Below, one piece after another: positions 48,207 through 57,940 of a stretch of 64,000 nucleotides of DNA. Below the pieces are notes generated by a model. The model worked only from the letters and a program-made list of their open reading frames with translations. It ran no database searches and was not told where the DNA came from. The stretch comes from Rhodoferax potami (lineage in GTDB: Bacteria > Pseudomonadota > Gammaproteobacteria > Burkholderiales > Burkholderiaceae_C): positions 620,001 to 684,000 of the forward strand of contig NZ_JAVBIK010000001.1 of assembly GCF_032193805.1 (NCBI RefSeq), given 5' to 3'. Every line of letters starts with the position of its first letter. Within the stretch, counting starts at the first letter, position 1. Both the position numbers and the translations under genes were made by a program.

Positions 48207-50255
48207 GTGAATGCACCTCTGACTCCCGCACCCCGCCGCCCCATCCGCGAACTCCCTGACGAACTTATCAGCCAGATTGCGGCGGGTGAAGTCGTAGAGC
48301 GACCCGCCAGCGTGGTACGTGAATTGGTGGACAACGCGCTGGACGCCGGCGCCACCCAAGTCACCCTGCGGCTGCTGGCCGGCGGTGTGCGCCTGATCAG
48401 CGTAGAAGACGACGGCCAAGGCATCCTGCGCGATGAGTTGCCCATCGCCTTCAAGCGCCACGCCACCAGCAAAATCGGCAATCTGCACGACCTGGAGAGC
48501 GTGGCCACTATGGGCTTCCGTGGCGAGGCACTGGCCGCTATCAATTCCATAGCTGATTGCGCAATATTGTCCAAGGCTAGCGGCCTGAATGATGCCTATT
48601 TGCTCGATGGCCGTACCGGCGAGTTGCGTCCGGTGGCGCGGGGCCAGGGCACCACTGTCGAAGTCAAAGAGCTGTTTTACAGCACGCCCGCGCGCCGCAA
48701 GTTCCTGAAAACCGACGCCACCGAACTCGCACACTGCATAGAGTCCGTGCGCCGCCATGCCTTGGCCCGCCCCGATGTGGGCTTTGCCATCTGGCACGAA
48801 GGCAAGCTGGTCGAGCAATGGCGCCGCTGCCTGGATGTGCCGCTGGCCGATGCCACCATGGATGCTGCACTCGCCGCCCTAGACCAACGCCTCTCTGACG
48901 TGCTAGGCCCCGAGTTTCTGGCCCAAAGCGTTCGCGTCGATTGGCACAGCAAGCAAACCAACGAGTCAGGCCAGCCCGCGCTTCGGGTCTGGGGCCGCGC
49001 CGGTGTGCCCGACGCCGCCCGCTCACGCGGCGACCAGCAGTTCTGCTACGTAAACGGCCGCTTTGTGCGTGACAAAGTCCTCACCCACGCCGCCCGCAGT
49101 GCGTATGAAGACGTGCTGCACGGCAACCGCCAGCCGGTATACGCGCTGTATGTCGCCATGGACCCGACGCGGGTGGATGTGAACGTACACCCTACCAAGA
49201 TCGAAGTACGCTTCCGCGACAGCCGCGAAGTGCACCAGGCCGTGCGCCACGCCGTAGAGGACACCCTCGCCGCCCCACGCGCTGCGGCCGCTGCTGGCAC
49301 TGCAGCCGGCCAGCCCCAACCGCCCAGCTTGTTTGGCACCACCAGCGAGGCCAGCGCCCTGCCCGCGCCCGGTACTTATGTTCCAAACAGGCCGGTAGCG
49401 CCCATGTACAGTGCGCAACCCGCTATCAAATTTAAAGCAGAAGAAGGCCTGATTGGTCACCGCGTCAACGACATCAGCCTGCTCTGGCAACGTAACCCAG
49501 CCACCCAAGATGGCTGGGTGGCTGCGGGCTCTGCGCAGGTCAAGGAGGAGCCCGCAACGCGGGCGGGGGACACGAAGCAGAGCGCGCAGTCGCCCAACCA
49601 TCTAGCGAGCAAAGAAGCCTGGCCCCCGGGCCGTGACGGCAACCAAGAAGCTTGGCCCTTGGGCCGCGCGATTGCCCAACTGCAAGGCGTCTACATCCTG
49701 GCCGAAAACAACCAAGGCCTGGTCATCGTCGACATGCACGCCGCCCACGAACGCATCGTTTACGAACGGCTGAAGACACAAATCAGCCTCACCGCCCCCG
49801 ACGGCAGCGTGCACCCACTGGCCAGCCAGCCCCTGCTGATCCCCGCCACCTTCGCCGCCAGCCCCGACGAAGTCGCCACGGCAGAGGCCCACGTCGCCAC
49901 GCTCAACACCCTGGGCCTGGAGATCAGCCCCTTCTCGCCCAAAACCCTGGCCGTGCGCGCCGTGCCCACCACCCTGGCGCAAGGCGATGCGGTGGAGCTG
50001 GCCCGCAGCGTACTGGCCGAGCTGGCGCAGCACGACGCCAGCACCGTCATCCAGCGCGCGCAAAACGAAATTTTGGGCACCATGGCCTGCCACGGCGCGG
50101 TGCGCGCCAACCGCAAGCTCACCCTCGAAGAAATGAACGCACTCTTGCGTGACATGGAAGCCACCGAGCGCAGCGACCAGTGCAACCATGGCCGCCCCAC
50201 CTGGCGCCAGCTCACGCTCAAAGAGCTGGACTCGCTGTTTTTGCGTGGGCGCTAG
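48207..50255 (+). CDS. mutL: DNA mismatch repair protein MutL
   Basis: The 682-residue protein starts with GTG at 48207. The GHKL ATPase has EVVERPASVVRELVDNALDAGAT, EDDGQGI and GFRGEALAAI. After a long Ala/Pro/Gln linker (about 345-475), the C-terminal dimerisation domain carries VDMHAAHERIVYE, the D-x-H-A-x2-E-x4-E metal motif of MutL endonucleases, and ACHGAVRANRKL. So it is predicted to nick DNA itself, as in MutH-lacking species. Two interspersed-repeat copies lie in the gene: one in the ATPase domain (about 111-131), one in the linker (about 393-411). Confidence 0.95.
   Translation: MNAPLTPAPRRPIRELPDELISQIAAGEVVERPASVVRELVDNALDAGATQVTLRLLAGGVRLISVEDDGQGILRDELPIAFKRHATSKIGNLHDLESVATMGFRGEALAAINSIADCAILSKASGLNDAYLLDGRTGELRPVARGQGTTVEVKELFYSTPARRKFLKTDATELAHCIESVRRHALARPDVGFAIWHEGKLVEQWRRCLDVPLADATMDAALAALDQRLSDVLGPEFLAQSVRVDWHSKQTNESGQPALRVWGRAGVPDAARSRGDQQFCYVNGRFVRDKVLTHAARSAYEDVLHGNRQPVYALYVAMDPTRVDVNVHPTKIEVRFRDSREVHQAVRHAVEDTLAAPRAAAAAGTAAGQPQPPSLFGTTSEASALPAPGTYVPNRPVAPMYSAQPAIKFKAEEGLIGHRVNDISLLWQRNPATQDGWVAAGSAQVKEEPATRAGDTKQSAQSPNHLASKEAWPPGRDGNQEAWPLGRAIAQLQGVYILAENNQGLVIVDMHAAHERIVYERLKTQISLTAPDGSVHPLASQPLLIPATFAASPDEVATAEAHVATLNTLGLEISPFSPKTLAVRAVPTTLAQGDAVELARSVLAELAQHDASTVIQRAQNEILGTMACHGAVRANRKLTLEEMNALLRDMEATERSDQCNHGRPTWRQLTLKELDSLFLRGR
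48537..48600 (+). repeat. Interspersed repeat, copy 6 (inside mutL ATPase domain)
   Basis: GCTATCAATTCCA, TAGCTGATTGCGCA, CCAAGGCTAGCGGCC closely follow the repeat pattern. It is read in the sense frame as AINSIADCAILSKASGLN, replacing the usual strand after GFRGEALA with a sequence of the same length. Confidence 0.6.
49385..49438 (-). repeat. Interspersed repeat, copy 7 (inside mutL linker)
   Basis: The minus strand reads GCTTTAAATTTGA, TAGCGGGTTGCGCA, GGGCGCTACCGGCC and TGTTT. The gene reads it antisense as NRPVAPMYSAQPAIKFKA. It is among the best matches to the repeat. Confidence 0.65.
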
Positions 50256-50266
50256 CCCCGGCGGGC

Positions 50267-51016
50267 ATGCTGATGGCCGCACCGCAGAACATCCGCGGTT
50301 TGGGCCCTGAAGCCCGCGCCGCCGAAACTGCCTTATTCGCCCTGGCCGACGCCGGCAAAGCCGCCACTGCGGCACGCTACTTCCAAAGCGGGCCGGGCCA
50401 ATACGGTGAGGGTGATTTGTTCCTGGGCATCCGCGTGCCGGTCATTCGCACCACCGCGCGGCAGTTCAACACCCTCACGCTAGCTGACTGCGCAGCCCTG
50501 CTGCAGTCGCCCTATAACGAGGTGCGCGTGCTGTCGCTGGAGGTGATGGTGCGGCGCTTTGCAAAAGGCAAACCCGATGTACAAGTTGCCGTGTTTGAGT
50601 GCTTCATGGCACACCGTAACCGCATCAACAACTGGAACCTGGTGGACGGCTCGGCGCCCTATATCAGCGGCCCATATTTGCTGAAACGCGACCGGAGCAT
50701 CCTCTGGGAACTCGCAAACTCCCCTGTACTGTGGGACCGGCGTATTGCCGTACTGAGCACCTTTGCCTTCATCCGCGCGGGCGACTTCGACGACGCGCTC
50801 AAGCTCTACGCCCAACTGCTCGCAGACCCGCACGACCTGATGCACAAGGCTTGCGGCTGGATGCTGCGCGAGGTGGGTAAGCGCGACGAGGCTCGTTTGC
50901 TGGCGTTTCTGCAGACGCACTACGCCGCCCTGCCCCGCACCACGCTGCGCTACGCGATTGAGAAGTTCGATACCGCAACCCGACAGGCCCTGCTGCAGGG
51001 GCGATTCAACACCTGA
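50267..51016 (+). CDS. DNA alkylation repair protein, AlkD-like HEAT-repeat
   Basis: The 249-residue protein begins 12 bp after the mutL stop (ATG at 50267, or 50273). It is an all-helical ALR/HEAT repeat protein: AARYFQSGPGQYGEGDLFLGIRVPVIRTTARQF is the AlkD opening, NNWNLVDGSAPYISGPYLL has the active-site Trp-x-x-x-Asp region, and HKACGWMLREVGKRDE is the conserved final helix. AlkD-type glycosylases remove N3- and N7-alkylpurines. Its position after mutL makes a small repair operon. An in-frame extension upstream runs antisense-free through mutL but has no family match. Confidence 0.87.
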   Translation: MLMAAPQNIRGLGPEARAAETALFALADAGKAATAARYFQSGPGQYGEGDLFLGIRVPVIRTTARQFNTLTLADCAALLQSPYNEVRVLSLEVMVRRFAKGKPDVQVAVFECFMAHRNRINNWNLVDGSAPYISGPYLLKRDRSILWELANSPVLWDRRIAVLSTFAFIRAGDFDDALKLYAQLLADPHDLMHKACGWMLREVGKRDEARLLAFLQTHYAALPRTTLRYAIEKFDTATRQALLQGRFNT

Positions 51017-51083
51017 TTTTTAAGCCAAATCAGCCTTTAGCCCAGACACTGCCTGCGCAAGTAGCTCCTCAAACCATAGCAAC
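51016..51083 (-). repeat. Interspersed repeat, copy 8 (between alkD-like gene and trhP)
   Basis: The minus strand reads GCTATGGTTTGAGG, AGCTACTTGCGCA, TGGGCTAAAGGC and TGATTTGGCTTA. It fills the gap after both convergent stops and includes the last codons and stop of trhP (51069). Confidence 0.65.
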
Positions 51084-52472
51084 CGGCTGATCAGATTCAA
51101 CCAAATTTTCGGTCTGCACGTAGCGCGCCACAAACGCGCCCACCGCGGCCTGCGGTAAATCCACCCACACCGTGTGTCCACTTCCGGGGGCCACATCCAT
51201 CGCAACTCCCTCCGCGTTTTCCATGCGGGTCAGCGTGGCATCGACATTACCCGCAGGGTGGATGATTTCCAGCCGGTCACCCACTGCAAACTTGTTGCGC
51301 ACATTTACCTGCGCCAGCCCCCGCGTGGCATCAAACGCGAGCACATCACCCACATACAGGCTGCGCCCGCTCTCGGAGTAGCCGCGCAGGTAGTTCTGGG
51401 TGGCATCAGGCGTGTGGCGCTGGAAGAAACCGCTGGTGTAGCCACGGTTGGCCAGGCCCTCTAACTGGCCCAGCAGCTCGGGGTTGAGTGCGCGGCCGGC
51501 CACGGCGTCATCAATCGCGGCACGGTAGGCCTGCGCAGTGCGGGCCACGTAATACGGGCTCTTGGTGCGGCCTTCAATCTTGAGTGAGTCCACTCCGATT
51601 TCCACCAGGCGCTGCACATGCTCGATGGCGCGCAGGTCCTTGGAGTTCATCACATAGGTACCATGCTCGTCTTCCTCGATGGGCATGTACTGGCCAGGGC
51701 GTTGGCTTTCTTCGAGCAAGTAAGCAATGCTTTGATGGGCCTCGGCAGGGACCGTGCTGCCCTGTCCGCATTCGTGGCCGCTGCGCTGAGGGCTCAGCAC
51801 ATCGCCACTCGCATCCACCTGGGCGGTGTGCGTTTTGTAGTCCCAGCGACACGAGTTGGTGCAGCTGCCTTGGTTGGCATCGCGGTGGTTGAAGTAGCCT
51901 GACAGCAAGCAGCGGCCCGAATAGGCAATGCACAGTGCGCCATGCACAAACACCTCCAGCTCGGTGTCCGGGCAGTCCTGGCGGATCTGCGCCACCTGGT
52001 CCAACGACAACTCGCGCGAGAGGATCACACGGCTAATGCCCACCTTGCTCCAGAACTTCACCGCCGCAGCATTCACCGTGTTGGCTTGCACCGAGAGGTG
52101 AATCTCCATCTCCGGCCAGGCCTCGCGCGCCAGCATGATGAGGCCGGGGTCCGACATGATCATCGCGTCCGGCTTCAGGGCTATCACCGACTGCATGTTC
52201 TTCACATAGCTCTGCGTCTTGTTGCCATGCGGGAAGATGTTGGACACCAGATAAAACTTCTTGCCCTGCGCGTGCGTGTGCTCAATGCCCGCGCGCAGCA
52301 CATCGAGGCTGCCGAAGTCGTTGTTGCGAACCCGCAAGCTGTAGCGCGGCTGACCAGCGTACACCGCAGTTGCACCGAAGGCGAGAGCGGTTTGTAGCAT
52401 GGCCAGCGAGCCCGCAGGGGCCAGCAGTTCAGGGGTGCGATGATGGGGGGATACAGGGGCAGCAAGCGTCAT
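51069..52472 (-). CDS. trhP: U32-family tRNA hydroxylation protein TrhP (YegQ)
   Basis: The 467-residue protein is a U32 peptidase-family member of the YegQ group, which introduces the 5-hydroxyuridine modification at U34 of several tRNAs using prephenate. It begins PELLAPAGSLAMLQTALAFGATAVYAG and has VHLSVQANTVNAAAVKFW, the glutamate in LEVFVHGALC, and cysteine ligands in CIAYSGRCLLSGYFNHRDANQGSCTNSCRW that may hold an iron-sulphur cluster. SLKIEGRTKSPYYVA and a C-terminal beta-barrel (NVRNKFAVGDRLEIIHPAG) follow. Older annotations call it a protease; I regard that as wrong for this subgroup. Confidence 0.88.
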   Translation of the reverse strand: MTLAAPVSPHHRTPELLAPAGSLAMLQTALAFGATAVYAGQPRYSLRVRNNDFGSLDVLRAGIEHTHAQGKKFYLVSNIFPHGNKTQSYVKNMQSVIALKPDAMIMSDPGLIMLAREAWPEMEIHLSVQANTVNAAAVKFWSKVGISRVILSRELSLDQVAQIRQDCPDTELEVFVHGALCIAYSGRCLLSGYFNHRDANQGSCTNSCRWDYKTHTAQVDASGDVLSPQRSGHECGQGSTVPAEAHQSIAYLLEESQRPGQYMPIEEDEHGTYVMNSKDLRAIEHVQRLVEIGVDSLKIEGRTKSPYYVARTAQAYRAAIDDAVAGRALNPELLGQLEGLANRGYTSGFFQRHTPDATQNYLRGYSESGRSLYVGDVLAFDATRGLAQVNVRNKFAVGDRLEIIHPAGNVDATLTRMENAEGVAMDVAPGSGHTVWVDLPQAAVGAFVARYVQTENLVESDQPVAMV

Positions 52473-52553
52473 GCAGAAATTATCTCGGCCAAGGGCGAGG
52501 TGTCACAGACAGCGCATTTGACCCACATCAACAGATCCACAATCCTTGCACCC

Positions 52554-53447
52554 ATGCGAGCCACTTATTTCATTCAACTTGTCGGACTCTCCGCTTTGTG
52601 GGGCGCGTCCTTTTTGTTCATCCGCATTGCCAGCCCGGTGTTCGGGCCCAACGTGCTGGCCTTTTTGCGGGTGACCCTGGCAACCCTGACCCTGGCCGTG
52701 TTGATGCGTGTCTTGGGCCAGAGCTGGGCTTGGCGCCAGTGGCGCACCCTGGTAGTCATCGGGGCCCTGTCAGTAGCCATGCCATTTTTATTGTTCGCGT
52801 GGGCCGGGCTGCAGCTTCCTGCGGGCTACAGCGCGCTGCTCAACTCGACCGCCGTGATCTTTGGCATGTTTGCGTCAGCCCGCATGGGGGAAGACACCAT
52901 CACCTTCAAAAAGCTGCTGGGCTGTGCGTGCGGCTTCGCCGGCGTGGCCCTCATCGTGAGCCTGGGGCCGGTGGAGCCCTCTTTCAAAGTGGTGATGGCG
53001 GTTTTGGCCTGCGTGGCGGCCTCGGCCTGCTATGGCTTGTCGGCCCCTATCACCAAGCGGGCGGTGGGCCAGTTACAACCGGTGCAAATTGCAGCCGGCA
53101 TTCACGCGATGTCGTTCTTGATGGTACTGCCGGGGGCCGCTTACAGCCTGCCCTCGGCCCGATTCAGCTGGACGGCACTTGCGGCCGTGGCAGCCATGGG
53201 CATCGTGACCTCGGGCTTGGCCTATTGGGCGCATTTGCGCATCCTGCGGCACGTCACACCCGTCGCGGCCATGAGTCCGATTTTTATGGTGCCGGTGTTC
53301 GGGGTGTTGTGGGGCCACGTATTTCTGGGCGAGCAGCTGGGCCCTGGCCTCGTACTGGGTGGAAGCCTGGTGCTACTGGCCAGCGCGCTGATTACCGGCT
53401 TCAACCCCTTGCAGCGCTGGTGGGATCTCATAGACGCCAAGCCCTGA
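52554..53447 (+). CDS. EamA-type drug/metabolite transporter (DMT superfamily)
   Basis: The 297-residue protein starts at 52554 (MRATYFIQLVGLSALWGASFLFIRIA). Ten hydrophobic helices form two EamA repeats. The first has the LSALWGASFLFIRIASP entry, the second ASACYGLSAPITKRAVGQL and PVFGVLWGHVFLGEQLGPGLVLGGSLVLLASAL. Members export amino acids, nucleosides or other metabolites; this one cannot be assigned a substrate. An in-frame extension to 52440 overlaps trhP antisense and was not used. Confidence 0.9.
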   Translation: MRATYFIQLVGLSALWGASFLFIRIASPVFGPNVLAFLRVTLATLTLAVLMRVLGQSWAWRQWRTLVVIGALSVAMPFLLFAWAGLQLPAGYSALLNSTAVIFGMFASARMGEDTITFKKLLGCACGFAGVALIVSLGPVEPSFKVVMAVLACVAASACYGLSAPITKRAVGQLQPVQIAAGIHAMSFLMVLPGAAYSLPSARFSWTALAAVAAMGIVTSGLAYWAHLRILRHVTPVAAMSPIFMVPVFGVLWGHVFLGEQLGPGLVLGGSLVLLASALITGFNPLQRWWDLIDAKP

Positions 53448-53518
53448 CCCGTGTCACGCAACAGTCATCCGGCCACACCATGATCCCGCGTTGGTCATTT
53501 TCACAACTGGGGACTTAA

Positions 53519-54694
53519 ATGAAAACCATCCGTTTTGCATCGACTGCCGTGGCTGTTTCGATCGCAACCTTGCTCGCCGCCTGTGCCACCACAAGCATGC
53601 AAAGCTCAGGCTACCCCACCCTGAATGGCGCCAAGCCATTGGTCATCGGCCACCGCGGCGCCAGCGGCTATTTGCCCGAGCACACCCTCGCCGCCTACAA
53701 GAAAGCCGTCGAGATGGGTGCCGATTTCATTGAGCCCGATTTGGTGGTCACCAAAGACGGTGAACTGATCGCCCGCCACGAACCCAACATCACCGCCACT
53801 ACCGATGTGTCGGCCCGCCCCGAGTTCGCCAGCCGCAAGACCACCCGCAAGGTGGACGGTGTGAACGAGACCGGCTGGTTTGCCACCGACTTCACCTTGG
53901 CCGAGCTACGCACCCTGCGCGCCAAGCAGCCCAACGCTGCGCGCGACAAGTCTTTTGACGGCCAATTCCAGATCCCCACTTTCCGCGAAATTCTGGACCT
54001 CGCCAAATCTGAGTCCGCCCGCACCGGCCGCACCATCGGCGTGTACCCCGAAACCAAGCACCCCACCTACCACGTGGACGCCGGCCTGCCCATCGAGCCA
54101 CGCTTGCTGGCCCTGCTGGCCGAATACGGATACACCAAAAAGGACTCTCCGGTCATCATCCAGTCGTTTGAAGTCTCCAACCTCAAAGCCCTGCGCAAGC
54201 TCACCCAGGTTCGCCTGGTGCAACTGGTGGATGCGGACGACGTCGACTCCAAAGGCAACGTAACCCTCGTCGCCCCCTTCGACAAGCCTTATGACTTTGC
54301 CGTGGCCAAAGACAGCCGCACCTTCCCCGACCTGCTGACCCCCAAAGGCCTGGCAGAAGTCAAAACCTATGCCGACGGCATCGGCCCCTGGAAGCCCTAC
54401 CTGGCCAGCGCCGCCCACGTGCTGGGAGCTGACGGCAAGCCGCGTGACCTGAACGGCGACGGCAAGATCACCGACAACGACCGCGTGGCACTGCCCCCGA
54501 CCGACGTGGTGAAAAACGCCCACGCTGCCGGCCTATTTGTGCACGCCTATACCTTCCTCAGCGAAGCCCCCGGCTTGCTGTCTGACTACAAGGGCGACCC
54601 CAAGGCCGAATACAAGCGCTTCTACGCCCTGGGTGTGGATGGATTGTTCAGCGACTTCCCTGACACCGCCGTTGCCGCCCGCGACAGCCAATAA
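53519..54694 (+). CDS. glpQ: Glycerophosphodiester phosphodiesterase lipoprotein with EF-hand-like insert
   Basis: The 391-residue periplasmic enzyme hydrolyses glycerophosphodiesters to glycerol 3-phosphate and an alcohol. Its signal [22 protein letters not shown] has a lipobox (LLAAC, cysteine about residue 22). The GDPD core has [43 protein letters not shown] and PETKHPTYH with catalytic His/Glu/Asp residues. Near the C-terminus [13 protein letters not shown] looks like a calcium-binding loop, inserted before the last strands; GlpQ-type enzymes are calcium dependent. A strong terminator follows at 54716. Confidence 0.92.
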   Translation: MKTIRFASTAVAVSIATLLAACATTSMQSSGYPTLNGAKPLVIGHRGASGYLPEHTLAAYKKAVEMGADFIEPDLVVTKDGELIARHEPNITATTDVSARPEFASRKTTRKVDGVNETGWFATDFTLAELRTLRAKQPNAARDKSFDGQFQIPTFREILDLAKSESARTGRTIGVYPETKHPTYHVDAGLPIEPRLLALLAEYGYTKKDSPVIIQSFEVSNLKALRKLTQVRLVQLVDADDVDSKGNVTLVAPFDKPYDFAVAKDSRTFPDLLTPKGLAEVKTYADGIGPWKPYLASAAHVLGADGKPRDLNGDGKITDNDRVALPPTDVVKNAHAAGLFVHAYTFLSEAPGLLSDYKGDPKAEYKRFYALGVDGLFSDFPDTAVAARDSQ

Positions 54695-54715
54695 AAGGCC
54701 CCGGCCACTACAAAG

Positions 54716-54740
54716 ACAGCGCTTCGGCGCTGTTTTTTTT
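54716..54740 (+). terminator. Rho-independent terminator after glpQ
   Basis: ACAGCGC-TTCG-GCGCTGT with an extra-stable TTCG tetraloop is followed by seven T. It lies 21 bp after the glpQ stop. Confidence 0.95.
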
Positions 54741-54828
54741 GGCGGTACCGCACGCGGGTCGAGCGCACTGCAGGGCCACTCTTGCAGGTCACCGATCAAT
54801 AGGGGGTGCCCCGTAAAATGGGCGCTAC

Positions 54829-56252
54829 ATGACCGCTCCCGCTGCAAGCCCCCTTCCGCCACCTTCGGCCCTTCCCCGCACCAACACCCGCACTGAACTG
54901 GCCGCCCTGTGGGCGTTGGCATGGCCCATCCTGATCGGCCAGCTTGCCAACGTGGGCATGTCGGTGGTCGATGTGGCCATGGCCGGTCACGCCTCGGCGC
55001 ACGACCTGGCGGGCATTTCGCTCGGGGTGTCGATCTGGAACATCATCATCATTACCCTTATGGGGTTGATGATGTCGGTGGCCCCCATGGTCGCCCACCA
55101 TGTAGGCGCCCGCGAGTTCACCCAAGTCCCCCACCTAGTGCGCCAGGGCATGTGGAAGGCTCTGGGCGTGGGCCTCGTGGCCATGGTGCTGGCCCAGTTG
55201 TCTACCCGGGTGTTTGACCACATGGACATCGAACCCCATGTGCACGAAGTCGCCACCGGCTTTGTGCTGATCATCAGCTTTGCCCTTCCGGCCTTTGCCT
55301 GCTACCGGGTGCTGTACGGATACAGCGCCAGCCTGAATCAGACCAAACCGCTGATGGTGATGTCGGTGGCGGCGCTGCTACTCAACATCGTGGTGAACTG
55401 GCTGCTGGTGTTTGGCGTGGGCCCCTTCCCGCGGCTGGGCGGTCTGGGGTGTGCCTGGGCGACCTTGCTGTGCGTGTGGTTCAACTTCGGCGGGTTGCTG
55501 CTGTGGATGCGCCTCGCACCGGCCTACCGCAGCACTTGGCCGTTTGCCGAATGGGAGGGTCCGCACCCCGCCAAGCTGTTGGCGCTGTGGAAGCTGGGCT
55601 TTCCGATCGGGGTGACCTATTTCGCAGAAACCAGTGCTTTCGGGCTGATTGCCTTGTTGATTGCAGGCTTCGGCAGCCGCGAAGTGGCCGCCCACCAGAT
55701 TGCACTCAACTTCACCTCGCTGGTGTTCATGATTCCCCTGAGCATGGGCATTGCCCTGCTCACCCGGGTGGGGCAGAGCCTTGGGCCGGCGACCCGGTGG
55801 CCGCGCGCTTCAGAGCTTGGGTGGGTGTGAAAGCCGGGTTTGCTTTCGGCGTGGTCTCTGCCATCGGCATGGCCGCCGGGGCGCACCAGATTGCTTGGCT
55901 TTACACCAACGATGCCGCAGTGGCGGCAGTGGCTGCGCAGCTGCTGTTTTTGGCGGCGGTGTTCCAGTTGTCGGACTCGGCCCAAGTGGTCATCAGCAGC
56001 GCCATCCGTGGCTACAAGGTCACCCGCAGCCCCATGGTGATTCACCTGACGGCGTTTTGGGGCTTCTCGCTGCCGCTGGGTTGCGTGCTGGGCTTGGCCC
56101 CGGAGTGGCTGCCATGGCGGCCGGCCCAGGGCATGGGTGCGCAGGGTTTCTGGATTGCACTGGTAGTGGGCTTGACGGTGGCCGCCGTCGGGCTGCTGAT
56201 CCTGCTGCGCCAGGTCACCCGTGCGCGCCTGCTAACAGGGGCCCAAGCATGA
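54829..56252 (+). CDS. MATE-family multidrug efflux protein, frameshifted
   Basis: The first frame (54829-55830) gives 333 residues with MATE helices and the family sequences [30 protein letters not shown] and [24 protein letters not shown]. It then leaves the family at [11 protein letters not shown]. The +1 frame from there reads [22 protein letters not shown] through the last helices to LLTGAQA and the stop at 56252. Adding one G to the GGG at 55783-55785 joins them as [14 protein letters not shown], a 474-residue full-length NorM/MATE. It would expel cationic drugs by sodium or proton antiport. Its stop overlaps the miaA start (ATGA). Confidence 0.85.
55783..55785 (+). other. Single-base frameshift site in the MATE gene
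   Basis: A GGG run stands where GGGG would keep the conserved SLGAGDPVAA segment in frame. The whole span becomes divisible by three after the change. A missing homopolymer base is likely. Confidence 0.8.
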
Positions 56253-57223
56253 GCAACCCTTTACCCTTCTACCTGTGCCTGGCCGGCCCCACCGCAGCCG
56301 GCAAAACCGCCGCCGCGCTGGCGATTGCTGCAGAGCACCCGGCAGAGATCATCAGCGTGGATTCGGCCCTGGTCTATCAGGGGATGGACATCGGCACTGC
56401 CAAACCCGAGGCCCATGAGCTGGCCGCGGTGCCGCACCACCTGATCAACATCCGCGACCCGCTGCACACCTACAGCGCTGCCGAGTTCGTGAAAGACGCC
56501 AAGACGCTGATCACCGACATCAGCGCCCGTGGCAAGCTGCCCCTGCTGGTGGGCGGCACCATGCTGTACTTCAAGGCCTTGTTTGACGGGCTTGATGACA
56601 TGCCCGCGGCCAGCCCCGAGATCCGCGCCGCCCTGGAGGCCGAAGCCGCTGCCTTGGGCTGGCCGGCCATGCACGCCCAACTGGCCGCCGTGGACCCGGT
56701 CACCGCTGCCCGGCTGGCACCGGCCGACAGCCAACGCATCCAGCGTGCGCTGGAGGTCTACCGGGTATCGGGGCAACCCTTGTCGTACTTTCACGCCCAG
56801 CAAGACGCTATCAAAAAAGAAGCAGCTCGCGCAGACATTACGGGCGCTAGCACCCTTTTTTCCTTAGAACCCGCCGACCGCACCTGGTTGCACGGCCGGA
56901 TTGCCCAGCGGTTTGACCTGATGCTGCAAGGCGGCTTTCTGGACGAGGTCAAAACACTCATGGCACGCGGCGACCTGCACCCCGACCTGCCCAGCATGCG
57001 CTGTGTAGGCTACCGCCAGGCTTGGGAGGCACTGACCGGCGTCTCCCCCATGGCAGAGCTGCGTGACAAAGGCATATTCGCCACCCGCCAACTCGCCAAG
57101 CGGCAAATCACCTGGCTGCGCTCCATGCCGCGCCGCCAAGTCATCGCCTGCGACCAATCCGGCGCCCAAGAGACCTTGCTGCACGCCGTGCGCACTACCC
57201 TTCAACAGCGGGCAAAACCATGA
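56249..57223 (+). CDS. miaA: tRNA dimethylallyltransferase
   Basis: MiaA adds a dimethylallyl group to A37 of tRNAs that read U-starting codons. The 324-residue protein from the ATG at 56249 has the P-loop [67 protein letters not shown] and the RxRxxQ-like [13 protein letters not shown] at the end. A repeat copy (residues about 187-206) lies between [12 protein letters not shown] and LFSLEPADR; MiaA proteins vary in this loop. The stop overlaps the ABC ATPase start (ATGA). Confidence 0.96.
   Translation: MSNPLPFYLCLAGPTAAGKTAAALAIAAEHPAEIISVDSALVYQGMDIGTAKPEAHELAAVPHHLINIRDPLHTYSAAEFVKDAKTLITDISARGKLPLLVGGTMLYFKALFDGLDDMPAASPEIRAALEAEAAALGWPAMHAQLAAVDPVTAARLAPADSQRIQRALEVYRVSGQPLSYFHAQQDAIKKEAARADITGASTLFSLEPADRTWLHGRIAQRFDLMLQGGFLDEVKTLMARGDLHPDLPSMRCVGYRQAWEALTGVSPMAELRDKGIFATRQLAKRQITWLRSMPRRQVIACDQSGAQETLLHAVRTTLQQRAKP
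56807..56865 (+). repeat. Interspersed repeat, copy 9 (inside miaA)
   Basis: GCTATCAAAAAAGA, AGCAGCTCGCGCAGAC, ACGGGCGCTAGCACCC and TTTTTTCC match the pattern. It is read in the sense frame as [16 protein letters not shown], the same frame as the amiC copy. Confidence 0.65.
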
Positions 57224-57876
57224 CCTTGCAACTGCGCGATGTCGGCAAACACTACGGGAGCACCCCGGTGTTTGCCCATGTGAACCTGGATGTCGCACCC
57301 GGCGAGTTTGTGGCCATTGTGGGTGAGTCCGGGGTTGGCAAATCCACCCTGCTGAACTGCATGGCCGGGCTCGACAGCTGGGACCACGGCACCGTGCACC
57401 TCGCCGGGCAAGACCTGGGGCGACTGAATGACGACCAACGGGCCCTGCTCCGGCGGGACAAGGTGGGCTTTGTGTTCCAGGCCTTCCATGTGCTGCCACA
57501 TCTGGATGTCGCGCAAAACGTGGCTTTGCCGCTGATGCTGCTCGGTCGTCAGGAACCCGAACGGGTGCAGGCCTTGCTGGACGCGGTCGGGCTAGGCGAG
57601 CTGGGCGCGCGTTTGCCCCAACAGCTCAGCGGCGGGCAATTGCAACGGGTGGCCATCGCCCGCGCGCTAGTGCACCAACCCGCATTGATTCTGGCCGATG
57701 AGCCCACCGGCAACCTGGATCCCGCTACCGCGGCCAAAGTCATGCAGGCCCTGGTCACCCAGTGCCGCCAACACGGCAGCGCCCTGGTGCTGGTCACACA
57801 CTCATTGGCGGCCACCGAGCATGCAGACCGGGTTTTGCACCTGCACCACGATGGGATTCGCCACCCCCACGGCTGA
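57220..57876 (+). CDS. ABC transporter ATP-binding protein (LolD/MacB type)
   Basis: The 218-residue ATPase has Walker [18 protein letters not shown], the Q-loop [20 protein letters not shown], the signature [16 protein letters not shown], Walker [14 protein letters not shown] and a switch His in [10 protein letters not shown]. This is the group that works with FtsX/LolCE/MacB permeases. No permease gene is adjacent, so its membrane partner must be elsewhere or it may be a lone member. It starts within the miaA stop (ATGA) and is translationally coupled to it. Confidence 0.88.
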   Translation: MTLQLRDVGKHYGSTPVFAHVNLDVAPGEFVAIVGESGVGKSTLLNCMAGLDSWDHGTVHLAGQDLGRLNDDQRALLRRDKVGFVFQAFHVLPHLDVAQNVALPLMLLGRQEPERVQALLDAVGLGELGARLPQQLSGGQLQRVAIARALVHQPALILADEPTGNLDPATAAKVMQALVTQCRQHGSALVLVTHSLAATEHADRVLHLHHDGIRHPHG

Positions 57877-57940
57877 CAAACCCGGGCGCCTGCGCTAGAC
57901 TGCTTGTTACAAATTGCCCTACGTCGCCAGACGCACCTCT

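Noticed and set aside
51069..52472. Collagenase-like protease annotation for the U32 gene
   Set aside because: Sequence layout and cysteine motif match the YegQ/TrhP tRNA-modification group; no protease active site can be pointed to.
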